Below, piece by piece: positions 1-6,480 of a stretch of DNA of 9,432 bases. The translations under genes and the position numbers were made by a program. Within the stretch, counting starts at the first letter, position 1, and the number at the start of each line of letters is the position of its first letter. The notes under the pieces were generated by a model. It was given only the letters and a program-made list of their open reading frames with translations. It was not told the DNA's origin and did no database searches. Origin of the DNA: an uncultured Cetobacterium sp. (GTDB lineage: Bacteria; Fusobacteriota; Fusobacteriia; Fusobacteriales; Fusobacteriaceae); the NCBI GenBank assembly GCA_900766645.1, contig CAAFWD010000175.1, positions 1 through 9,432 on the forward strand, given 5' to 3'.

Positions 1-15
1 CTGAACGAACGGGGC
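1..15 (-). tRNA. partial tRNA, 5' end only (Glu-like D-arm start)
   Basis: The last 15 bases on the minus strand fit the start of a tRNA: a seven-base acceptor half GCCCCGT, then T8, C9, a D-stem half GTTC, A14 and G15. T8, A14 and a purine at 15 are near-invariant in tRNAs, and the piece lies 7 nt downstream of tRNA-Lys in the same transcript. The TC-GTxx-AG pattern resembles many bacterial tRNA-Glu genes, but the anticodon is outside the window, so the identity is a guess. Confidence 0.55.
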
Positions 16-22
16 GGTTAGA

Positions 23-98
23 TGGTGCGTCATACTGGGCTCGAACCAGTGACAACACGATTAAAAGTCGTGTGCTCTACCATCTGAGCTAATGACGC
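23..98 (-). tRNA. tRNA-Lys(TTT)
   Basis: A full 76-nt cloverleaf folds on the minus strand. The acceptor GCGTCAT pairs with ATGACGC, the D-stem GCTC with GAGC, the anticodon stem CACGA with TCGTG around loop CTTTTAA (anticodon TTT), and the T-stem ACTGG with CCAGT around TTCGAGC. The discriminator is A and the CCA end is encoded. It lies 5 nt downstream of tRNA-Gly and is co-transcribed with it. Confidence 0.97.
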
Positions 99-103
99 AT
101 CTT

Positions 104-179
104 TGGAGCGGGAGACGAGGGTCGAACTCGCGACATTCAGCTTGGAAGGCTGACGCTCTACCAACTGAGCTACTCCCGC
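104..179 (-). tRNA. tRNA-Gly(TCC)
   Basis: A full 76-nt cloverleaf folds on the minus strand. The acceptor GCGGGAG pairs with CTCCCGC, the D-stem GCTC with GAGC, the anticodon stem TCAGC with GCTGA around loop CTTCCAA (anticodon TCC), and the T-stem GCGAG with CTCGT (one wobble). The discriminator is T, usual for glycine tRNAs, and CCA is encoded. It is the first gene of the tRNA transcript that continues into tRNA-Lys and beyond the left edge. Confidence 0.97.
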
Positions 180-195
180 GCTCACTCACAAAGAT

Positions 196-224
196 ATAGT
201 ACCACAACTTCTAAACCTTGTCAA
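196..224 (-). promoter_or_regulatory. sigma70-type promoter of the tRNA-Gly/Lys operon
   Basis: On the minus strand there is a perfect -35 TTGACA (219-224), a 17-bp spacer, and a -10 TACTAT (196-201), five of six to consensus. Transcription should start near 189, giving a leader of about 10 nt before tRNA-Gly. The promoter sits only about 60 nt after the stop of the GHL10-type gene. Confidence 0.88.
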
Positions 225-225
225 T

Positions 226-255
226 AAACTTTTTTATTTTTTTAAAAGTTTTTTT
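226..255. other. AT-only inverted repeat after the GHL10-type gene
   Basis: AAACTTTT at 226-233 and AAAAGTTT at 244-251 can pair around a 10-base AT loop. The T-run follows on the plus strand (to 255), so the structure is oriented as a terminator for rightward transcription, where no gene exists. For the minus-strand gene ending at 258 the stem is followed by ATTG, not a U-tract. It is therefore at best a weak terminator and overlaps the -35 side of the tRNA promoter region. Confidence 0.25.
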
Positions 256-257
256 GT

Positions 258-1760
258 TTATATTTTTACTATTTCTGAAAGTCCTCCCCTATTGTGTAAT
301 TTGTCTACTGGGGCAACTATATAATAGTATGTTTTTCCAGATTTTATTTCATTATCTAAATAGTTTTCTCCATATTTCTTTTTAACAGTTCCAATTATAT
401 TTTCGTTTAAATCCTTTGAAAATTTTCCTGTTTCTGATCTGTATATAACATAATAATCTGAATAATTTTTCGGAAAATCTTTCCAACTTAAATAATTTCC
501 TTTAGAATTTTTTTTAATTTTTAATTCTGTTATTTTCTGAGGAGCAACTGTATCGATCCATGGAGTCGTTGGCGGTAAAACTTTTTCTTGATAAACTTTT
601 TCTATTAAGTTATTTTTTATATTTAAACTATTCTTTTGAATTTTATCAAATCCAAAATATACACTTCCTTGAACTTTTCCTGTTTTTCTATTGTATTTAA
701 CTTGATTTATAAGTTCATTTTCATTTCTCCAAGCCTTAGTTCCATTTAGTTTATAAGCTGCATGTCCAACGTATAAGTTTACATTACTTCCTTTTACCTC
801 ATTTATCCACCAATCTACTAAAACTCCATATGGTGCTGCTTTTAAATTAAAATCCCAATATATTTGTGGAACAATATAGTCTATCCAATTATTTTTTATC
901 CACACTCTTGTATCTGCATACAGAGTATCATAATTTTCAGCTCCTGCTCTTGTATTAGAACCAGTTGGATCTTTATCATTATTTCTCCAAACACCAAAAG
1001 GACTTATTCCAAACTTAACATATGGTTTTTCTTTTTTTATTTTATGAGACAACTCTTTTACAAACTTATTTGTATTTTCTCTTCTCCAATCATCTCTTTT
1101 CATTCCTTTTCCATATTTGTTAAATGTTTTATCATCATTAAAAGGAACCTCTTTTCTTTTGTTGTCTAAAACTGGATATGGATAAAAATAATCATCCATA
1201 TGCACTCCATCTATATCATAATTTTTTACAACATCTACTATAACTTTTTCTGTAAATTCTCTAGCTGCAGGGTTTCCAGGATCGTAATAATATTTTCCAC
1301 CATATTTTATAACCCAATCTGGATTTTTTTTAGCTATATGTCCATTTGGAATCTCTTCACCCTTTTTTAAAGTTATTCTATATGGATTAAACCATGCGTG
1401 AAATTCTAAATTTCTCTTATGAGCTTCCTCTATAAAAAAAGCAAGAGGATCATATCCTGGATATTTTCCACTTTCTCCTGTTATGTACTTAGACCATGGC
1501 TCTGACGAGGGCTTACTATAAAATCTATCTGCAGTAGGTCTTACTTGCATAATAATAGCATTCATATTTAATGCTTTTATTTCATCTAATATATCTATAT
1601 ATTCTTTTTTTTGTTCCTCTACACTTAACCCTGGCTTTGATGGCCAGTTAATATTATCAACTGTAGCGATCCACACTCCTCTAAACTCTCTAAAATCCTG
1701 TGAAAAAAGAAATGTGCAGCTAACTAAAAAATATAAAACTAGTTTAATTGCCCTCTTCAT
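258..1760 (-). CDS. secreted GHL10-family (DUF187, YddW-like) glycoside-hydrolase-like protein with C-terminal Fn3-like domain
   Basis: This is an exported 500-aa protein of the GHL10/DUF187 family (E. coli YddW relatives), TIM-barrel proteins thought to act on cell-envelope glycans; the exact substrate is not known here. The family opening FREFRGVWIATVDNINWP is at residues 23-40. QVRPTADRFY (72-81), HAWFNPYR (121-128) and the acidic DGVHMDDYFYP (184-194), which probably carries catalytic carboxylates, are all present. After about residue 400 a proline-rich linker leads to an Fn3-like domain with WKD, YYVIYRS and TYYYIVA strands. The N-terminus (KR..K, then a short hydrophobic stretch) contains LVSC at 12-15, which fits a lipobox; cleavage near residue 21 by signal peptidase I is the alternative. 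The ATG at 1760 is chosen over an upstream in-frame start because it begins the signal peptide and has AGGTGA 7 nt before it. It is the last gene of the operon, 11 nt after its neighbour. Confidence 0.88.
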   Translation of the reverse strand: MKRAIKLVLYFLVSCTFLFSQDFREFRGVWIATVDNINWPSKPGLSVEEQKKEYIDILDEIKALNMNAIIMQVRPTADRFYSKPSSEPWSKYITGESGKYPGYDPLAFFIEEAHKRNLEFHAWFNPYRITLKKGEEIPNGHIAKKNPDWVIKYGGKYYYDPGNPAAREFTEKVIVDVVKNYDIDGVHMDDYFYPYPVLDNKRKEVPFNDDKTFNKYGKGMKRDDWRRENTNKFVKELSHKIKKEKPYVKFGISPFGVWRNNDKDPTGSNTRAGAENYDTLYADTRVWIKNNWIDYIVPQIYWDFNLKAAPYGVLVDWWINEVKGSNVNLYVGHAAYKLNGTKAWRNENELINQVKYNRKTGKVQGSVYFGFDKIQKNSLNIKNNLIEKVYQEKVLPPTTPWIDTVAPQKITELKIKKNSKGNYLSWKDFPKNYSDYYVIYRSETGKFSKDLNENIIGTVKKKYGENYLDNEIKSGKTYYYIVAPVDKLHNRGGLSEIVKI

Positions 1761-1767
1761 ATTTAAG

Positions 1768-1773
1768 TCACCT
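1768..1773 (-). promoter_or_regulatory. ribosome binding site fixing the GHL10-type gene start
   Basis: AGGTGA on the minus strand lies 7 nt upstream of the ATG at 1760 and shares bases with the TAG stop of the preceding gene (1772-1774). This supports the internal start over the longer reading frame that would overlap the upstream gene by about 50 nt, and suggests translational coupling. Confidence 0.7.
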
Positions 1774-2266
1774 ATCCTTTTGTTATAGTAAATCTTTCTT
1801 TTAATGCATCTCTTAAAACACAAATAAATTCTATTTTTTTATTCATAATTAAAGGAATTATAATTTCTCTTTTATCTTTTGTTACTATTCTAATAACTAC
1901 TTGCAATTTACTTCCTTTTCCCACAACACTCTCTCTTAAGTTACAACTTTCTATTTCATCAAAAGCTAAATCTAAACCTTGACCTAAAAGATGTTTTTTT
2001 TCTGAATCGATAACTATTTTATATCCGAATAGATTCTTCATATGTCTTCCACCTAAATACAACATTAATGCTGCTATTCCAATATATGGAAGACTAAATC
2101 CTTTTGTATAACCTATATACCCTTGTAAAATACCTATCATTATTAAAGGAACTCCTGTTCCCAACCACATCACAATTTTCTTAGTTTCCAATCTATAACT
2201 TCTCACTGCTTTGTAGTCAATATTTGTTTTTTCTATTTTTTTTATAAAATCATCATAAAAAAACAT
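1772..2266 (-). CDS. unrecognised small membrane protein, two TM segments plus PH-like C-terminal region
   Basis: I do not recognise this 164-aa protein by name. An N-terminal cytoplasmic stretch with many charged residues (1-28) is followed by two hydrophobic segments (about 30-48 and 54-70). The C-terminal half alternates strands, from YKIVIDSEKKHLL through the basic KGSKLQVVIRIVTKDKREIIIPL, and ends in a helix (about 145-158). This two-TM-then-beta layout resembles bacterial PH-like (YcxB/bPH-type) membrane proteins, but that is only a shape-based inference. The start is the ATG at 2266 rather than the in-frame ATG at 2272: AGGAGG directly abuts the latter with no spacer, while it lies an ideal 6 nt before the former. 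It follows glpX after a hairpin and shares its stop/SD region with the GHL10-type gene, so the two probably act together. Confidence 0.8.
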   Translation of the reverse strand: MFFYDDFIKKIEKTNIDYKAVRSYRLETKKIVMWLGTGVPLIMIGILQGYIGYTKGFSLPYIGIAALMLYLGGRHMKNLFGYKIVIDSEKKHLLGQGLDLAFDEIESCNLRESVVGKGSKLQVVIRIVTKDKREIIIPLIMNKKIEFICVLRDALKERFTITKG

Positions 2267-2272
2267 CTTCAT

Positions 2273-2278
2273 CCTCCT
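2273..2278 (-). promoter_or_regulatory. ribosome binding site deciding the start of the two-TM protein
   Basis: A perfect AGGAGG on the minus strand touches the ATG at 2272 (spacing 0) and is 6 nt from the ATG at 2266. Only the latter spacing suits initiation. The site directly follows the U-rich tail of the glpX hairpin. Confidence 0.75.
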
Positions 2279-2313
2279 AAAAATAAAAGTAGAGATCTCT
2301 CTCTACTTTTATT
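2279..2313 (-). terminator. intrinsic terminator or attenuator after glpX
   Basis: The arms at 2282-2295 and 2300-2313 are perfect 14-bp complements around a 4-nt loop. In the minus-strand RNA the core pairs AGUAGAGA with UCUCUACU and is followed by UUUUAUUUUUA. The U-rich tail stops just before the AGGAGG of the next gene, so the structure lies between glpX and the two-TM gene. No clear promoter follows it, so it probably lowers rather than abolishes expression of the last two genes. Confidence 0.75.
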
Positions 2314-2322
2314 ATTCAATTA

Positions 2323-3348
2323 TTATTTTACTAACTCTTTTATATCTTCTGGCTTATATTCTAAGTTATGAACAGCATTAATATATCTAACTGTCTTACT
2401 TTTTCCTCTTATTACTAAAGTTTGAGTTCTCGCAATATTTCCTTTTCTTTTTACACCTTCTAGTAAATCTCCACTTGTTATTCCAGTTGCCGAGAATATA
2501 ACTTCATCATCTTTAACTAAATCATCCATAGTTAAAACATCTCCTACATTAAGCCCCATCTCTTCACATCTTGACTTTTCATAGTTAGAAATTTTATCAT
2601 TCTCTAAAGATACACCTTTAACTTCACTTCTTAACTTTAATCTAGCTTGCATATCTCCACCTAAAGCTTTAATTACTGCAGCTGAAATAACTCCTTCTGG
2701 AGCTCCACCGATTCCATATAAAACATCTACATCTGAATCCACAACTGATGTTAATATAGACCCTGCTACATCTCCATCTGGAAGTGCATACACTTTTACA
2801 TTTAATGCTTGTAAATCTTTTATAATTGTTTTATGTCTTGGTTTATCTAAAATAACTACTGTTAACTCATCTAACTTCTTATTTAAAGCTTTACAAATAT
2901 TATCGATGTTCTCCATTAAAGGTCTATTTAAATCAATCACACCTTTTGCTTCTGGACCTACTATTAATTTTTCCATATACATATCTGGAGCTTTTAAAAA
3001 GCTTCCTTTATTCCCCACTGCTAAAACTGCTATAGCATTAGCTTGACCTTGCGCTGTCATTCTTGTTCCTTCAACTGGATCAACTGCTATATCAACTTTT
3101 GAAAATAACTCTTTATTTTCTGATTCAAGTCCTACTTTTTCCCCGATATATAGCATTGGAGCTTCATCAATCTCTCCCTCTCCTATAACTATTTCTCCTT
3201 GAATCTTAATTCCATTTAGCACAGTTCTCATAGCATCTACTGCAGCTTGGTCTGCCGCCTCTTTGTCCCCTCTTCCAACCCATTTATGGGCTGCTAATGC
3301 TGCTGCCTCTGTAACTCTGGCAAACTCTAAAGCTAACTCTCTTTTCAT
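2323..3348 (-). CDS. glpX: fructose-1,6-bisphosphatase class II
   Basis: GlpX removes the 1-phosphate of fructose 1,6-bisphosphate, a cytosolic, metal-dependent gluconeogenic step. The protein has 341 aa, close to the family norm (E. coli GlpX about 336). The metal and substrate motifs are present: GEGEIDEAP (56-64), DPVEGT (90-95), a DGD (191-193), and the glycine-rich GIGGAPEG (212-219) followed by GDMQARL. The N-terminus MKRELALEFARVTEAAA is typical. The ATG is preceded by AGGAGG at a good distance, and the stop of the upstream small gene lies within that site, leaving 8 nt between genes. Some bacterial GlpX proteins also hydrolyse sedoheptulose 1,7-bisphosphate, which cannot be judged from sequence alone. 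It is followed by a hairpin terminator. Confidence 0.97.
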   Translation of the reverse strand: MKRELALEFARVTEAAALAAHKWVGRGDKEAADQAAVDAMRTVLNGIKIQGEIVIGEGEIDEAPMLYIGEKVGLESENKELFSKVDIAVDPVEGTRMTAQGQANAIAVLAVGNKGSFLKAPDMYMEKLIVGPEAKGVIDLNRPLMENIDNICKALNKKLDELTVVILDKPRHKTIIKDLQALNVKVYALPDGDVAGSILTSVVDSDVDVLYGIGGAPEGVISAAVIKALGGDMQARLKLRSEVKGVSLENDKISNYEKSRCEEMGLNVGDVLTMDDLVKDDEVIFSATGITSGDLLEGVKRKGNIARTQTLVIRGKSKTVRYINAVHNLEYKPEDIKELVK

Positions 3349-3356
3349 TTCTCCTC

Positions 3357-3626
3357 CTAATTTGCTTCAATTAATCTATAAATTTTTTCCCCAGGTAAAA
3401 CCATTTGGAGTTTATTCCTAGCAATCTTTTCTCTATAAAAAGGATCATTTATTTTTTCTATCATTCCGTCATACTCTTTTATTGTATCTTCGATTTTCTC
3501 TTTTTGTCTTAACTTTATATTTTGCTCATTTTTTAGCTTATCTATTTTTACAAAACTTCTAAACATATTTTGTCCTAAAAAAGCTATATGTATCACTAAA
3601 GGAATTATCCAAAATAACTTTTTCAT
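3357..3626 (-). CDS. DivIC/FtsB-like septum formation initiator protein
   Basis: This 89-aa single-pass protein has the architecture of the DivIC/FtsB family, divisome linkers that bridge FtsL and FtsQ/DivIB at the septum. A short cytoplasmic start (MKK) leads to one TM segment (about 4-20), then a charged coiled-coil region (about 27-60, KIDKLKNEQNIKLRQKEKIE). The family signature follows: DPFYREKIARNKLQMVLPGEKIY, at residues 62-84. FtsB and DivIC cannot be told apart here, so no symbol is given. The ATG has AGGAGA a few bases upstream; it lies 15 nt after def. Its presence with a PASTA-type PBP in the same operon fits a role in septal wall synthesis. Confidence 0.88.
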   Translation of the reverse strand: MKKLFWIIPLVIHIAFLGQNMFRSFVKIDKLKNEQNIKLRQKEKIEDTIKEYDGMIEKINDPFYREKIARNKLQMVLPGEKIYRLIEAN

Positions 3627-3641
3627 TTATCTCTCCTAAAA

Positions 3642-4145
3642 TTATTTTTTAGTTGATTCTTTTTTCAAAAGTTGTAATCTTTTTGCTACCATTCTCTTAG
3701 CAACTGGAGATATTTTATCCACAAATAAAACTGCATCTAAATGATCATATTCATGCTGGAAAGCTCTTCCTAGAAGCTCTTCTCCCTCTTCTATAATCTC
3801 CTCTCCATTTTCATTTTGATATTTTATTTTAACATGTACAGATCTTTTTACAGGTTTATAAACACCCGGAACGCTTAGACATCCTTCATCTATACTTTCT
3901 ATTACGTCTGAAAGCTCAAGAAGCTCCGGATTAATTACTTTTCTTACTTTTCCATCTCCTATATCTATAACAAACATTCTCTTGCTTATTCCAACTTGTG
4001 GTGCTGCTAATCCTACTCCGTTTGCAGCGTGCATCGTCTCTACCATATTATCAAGAATCTCTAATATCTCATCATTTATTTCTTTAACAGGCTCTGCCAC
4101 AGTTCTTAAAGATTCATTTCCATATATTTTTATATCGTAAACCAT
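3642..4145 (-). CDS. def: peptide deformylase
   Basis: Def removes the formyl group from the N-terminal methionine of nascent proteins at the ribosome and uses a bound divalent metal. All three family motifs are intact: GVGLAAPQ (43-50), EGCLS (87-91, Cys89 as metal ligand), and QHEYDH (130-135), where His131 and His135 are metal ligands and Glu132 the catalytic acid/base. The length of 167 aa is normal for a bacterial deformylase. The ATG at 4145 has GGAGG just upstream. It follows priA after 44 nt, and that gap with the end of priA may hold its own promoter. In many bacteria priA-def is followed by fmt; here a division gene follows. Confidence 0.98.
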   Translation of the reverse strand: MVYDIKIYGNESLRTVAEPVKEINDEILEILDNMVETMHAANGVGLAAPQVGISKRMFVIDIGDGKVRKVINPELLELSDVIESIDEGCLSVPGVYKPVKRSVHVKIKYQNENGEEIIEEGEELLGRAFQHEYDHLDAVLFVDKISPVAKRMVAKRLQLLKKESTKK

Positions 4146-4183
4146 CTTTCCTCCATTTTCTTAATAATTATTATTCATCATAT

Positions 4184-4192
4184 ATTATATCA
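4184..4192 (-). promoter_or_regulatory. candidate extended -10 promoter before def
   Basis: TGATATAAT on the minus strand has the extended -10 form TGnTATAAT; its TGA is the stop codon of priA (4190-4192). A -35 at 17 bp is poor (TAGACC). It would start transcription near 4177 and give def, the DivIC/FtsB-like gene and glpX a second promoter. In such AT-rich DNA a chance match is possible. Confidence 0.4.
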
Positions 4193-6469
4193 TATTAGAT
4201 TAATTGGGTCTACATCCACAACAACTCTATAACCCTTTCTTTCTATTTTTTTTAATTTTTCTTCCAATGTTTTTTTAAATTTATTTATTGATGTTCTACT
4301 TCCTTTTATTAAAATGTTACATCTATAGCGACCTTTAACTTTATATACAAGAGATCTCATCGGCCCATATATTTCAACTAGATCACTCTCTATCTCCCCT
4401 GCTACCTCTTTAGAATATTCGTCTAAGCCATTTTCACTTTCAGATGATATTCCTATATTTATCAGTTTAGAAAATGGAGGATAAAAAAGTAGCTCTCTTT
4501 TCTCTATCTCTTTCTCATAAAAGTTAACATAACTATTTTCTTGAATTTTTTCAATTATATAGTTTTCTGGTTGATAAGTCTGAATTATTACTTTTCCCTT
4601 TTTATCTCCTCTACCTGCTCTACCTGCAACCTGAGTTATCATCTGATAAGTTCTCTCTCCAGACCTATAATCTGGAATTGTCATCACAGTATCTGAATTT
4701 ATAACTCCAACTAAAGTTACATTTGGAAAATGAAGTCCTCTAGAGATCATCTGAGTCCCAATCATAATATCATATTTACCATCTAAAAAATCATTATACA
4801 TTCTACTATAAAAATCCTTTTCCTTCGCTGCTTCTCCATCTACCCTTATTATATTCACAGGGAATTTTTTTCTTAATTCTTCCTCTACTCTTTCTACTCC
4901 TCTTCCACTGAAGGATAGTTTATCACTTCCACATTTTGAACATCTTCCTGTAAACCTTTTAGAAATTCCACAGTAGTTACATTTTAAACTATTGTTACTT
5001 GCATAATAATTAAGTTTAATAGAGCAGTGCTCACACTCCTCCATGTGACCACAACTTTCACACTGAATTAATGTCGAATATCCTTTTCTATTTAACAAAA
5101 GAATTATTTGCTCTTTTTTTAATAATCTGTCTCTAATTCCCAACAAAAGTTTCTCACTAAAAAAAGAATCTTTTTCCTCTTTCATATCCACAATTTCTAT
5201 CTCTGGAAGTGTTGAATTTTTATATCTACTCTCTATTTCCAAAAGTTTAAATATATCTTTTTTAGCAAAGTAATAACTTTCAATATCTGGAGTTGCAGAC
5301 CCTAAAATTATTTTACCACCTTCTAATTCTGCTCTTTTTATTCCAACATACTTAGCATGATATCTAGGGCTACTATCTTGTTTATAACTATTTTCATGCT
5401 CCTCATCTATTATTATATATTGTAAATTTTTTACTGGAGCAAAAATTGCTGATCTAACACCTAACACAACTTGCTTGACTCCCGTATATATAGAGTACCA
5501 CTCTTTAGCTCTTTCTCCTTGAGACAACTTACTGTGAAGAATTGCAACTCTCTCTCCAAACTCTTTTTCAAATCTTATTATCATCTGAGGAGTTAAGGAT
5601 ATCTCAGGTACAAGAAAAATTGATCCTTTCCCTAATTCTAAGGCTCTTTTTATCAATTGAATGTATATCTCAGTTTTTCCAGACCCTGTTATTCCCCTTA
5701 TTAGATAGTGTCTTTTATTAGATTCTTCTATTTCATCTCTTACCCTTTGTTGTTCTGAATTTAAAGTTATTTTTTCAGAGTTATCTGTAAAATTTATTTC
5801 CTTTTTCAAATTCTCCTCTTCAAACTCTTTCATCCGTCTTTCTAAAACAATCTCATTATTTTTCAGCATTTTTTTTAAAATGTTTAAATCAAACTTCTTT
5901 TCAACTGTAGCTCTTCCTAACTCTTTTCTACTGTTAAAATATACTACTAAATCATTTGGTGAACTCTTTTCATCTTTTAACGAATACCAATTATCATCTT
6001 TTATAAATACACTATTTTTTTCTAATTCATTAATTCTTTCTTTTCCAAATTTATCTGTTAAAGTTTTTTTTCTTACTTTTTCTTTAGTTAAAAAATATTC
6101 AATTACCTCATTCTGAATAAGTATATTTCTATCTGGGTTCAAGTAGTAAATATCTTCATATTTTATTTTTATTCCTGCTGGAACAGCTGTTGAAAATATC
6201 TGATCGAAAGAACAAAGATAGTAATCTTTTATCCAAAGAAGTAACTCTATAAATGTCTTTGAAAAAGATAATTCGCTATATAACTTTTCTTTTATTTCTA
6301 AAACTTTAAAGCTATACTCTTTATTTATTTCTTCTTTTACAACTAAGCCCACTCTATCTTTATTTCTAAAAGATACTAAAACTCTATCTCCTACATTTAT
6401 ATCCTCATCACCTGTGCAGTATGTATAGAAATCTGTTGTTTTTTCTATATATACACTAAAATATTTCAT
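4190..6469 (-). CDS. priA: primosomal replication restart helicase PriA
   Basis: PriA recognises stalled or repaired forks, unwinds DNA 3'-5' and reloads the replicative helicase. The 759-aa protein is complete. It has an N-terminal DNA-binding domain (KYFSVYIEKTTDFYTY), a winged-helix region, Walker A GITGSGKT (259-266) and Walker B DEEH (355-358). LGSATPDIES and SRGLHFPNVTLVGV follow, and the late helicase motif ends QVAGRAGRG. Inserted in the helicase are four CxxC pairs (Cys470/473, 479/482, 497/500, 510/513), enough for the two zinc ions known in PriA. The longest frame opens at a GTG (6475) that overlaps the Shine-Dalgarno GGGG; the ATG at 6469 has 5-nt spacing and is preferred. It follows the PBP stop by 8 nt. 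Confidence 0.97.
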   Translation of the reverse strand: MKYFSVYIEKTTDFYTYCTGDEDINVGDRVLVSFRNKDRVGLVVKEEINKEYSFKVLEIKEKLYSELSFSKTFIELLLWIKDYYLCSFDQIFSTAVPAGIKIKYEDIYYLNPDRNILIQNEVIEYFLTKEKVRKKTLTDKFGKERINELEKNSVFIKDDNWYSLKDEKSSPNDLVVYFNSRKELGRATVEKKFDLNILKKMLKNNEIVLERRMKEFEEENLKKEINFTDNSEKITLNSEQQRVRDEIEESNKRHYLIRGITGSGKTEIYIQLIKRALELGKGSIFLVPEISLTPQMIIRFEKEFGERVAILHSKLSQGERAKEWYSIYTGVKQVVLGVRSAIFAPVKNLQYIIIDEEHENSYKQDSSPRYHAKYVGIKRAELEGGKIILGSATPDIESYYFAKKDIFKLLEIESRYKNSTLPEIEIVDMKEEKDSFFSEKLLLGIRDRLLKKEQIILLLNRKGYSTLIQCESCGHMEECEHCSIKLNYYASNNSLKCNYCGISKRFTGRCSKCGSDKLSFSGRGVERVEEELRKKFPVNIIRVDGEAAKEKDFYSRMYNDFLDGKYDIMIGTQMISRGLHFPNVTLVGVINSDTVMTIPDYRSGERTYQMITQVAGRAGRGDKKGKVIIQTYQPENYIIEKIQENSYVNFYEKEIEKRELLFYPPFSKLINIGISSESENGLDEYSKEVAGEIESDLVEIYGPMRSLVYKVKGRYRCNILIKGSRTSINKFKKTLEEKLKKIERKGYRVVVDVDPINLI

Positions 6470-6474
6470 ACACA

Positions 6475-6480
6475 CCCCTA
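6475..6480 (-). promoter_or_regulatory. ribosome binding site overlapping the PBP stop, deciding the priA start
   Basis: TAGGGG on the minus strand combines the TAG stop of the PBP gene (6478-6480) with an AGGGG Shine-Dalgarno 5 nt from the ATG at 6469. The in-frame GTG at 6475 begins inside this site and so is unlikely to be the start. The arrangement suggests coupled translation. Confidence 0.65.

Noticed and set aside
864..1169. 101-codon open frame on the plus strand inside the GHL10-type gene
   Set aside because: It is antisense to a well-matched protein, rich in Ile/Phe/Ser runs expected from the reverse of AT-rich coding DNA, and has no family signature.
5880..6116. 78-codon open frame on the plus strand inside priA
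   Set aside because: It is antisense to the PriA winged-helix region and has low-complexity Phe/Ser/Leu composition, so it is a shadow frame.
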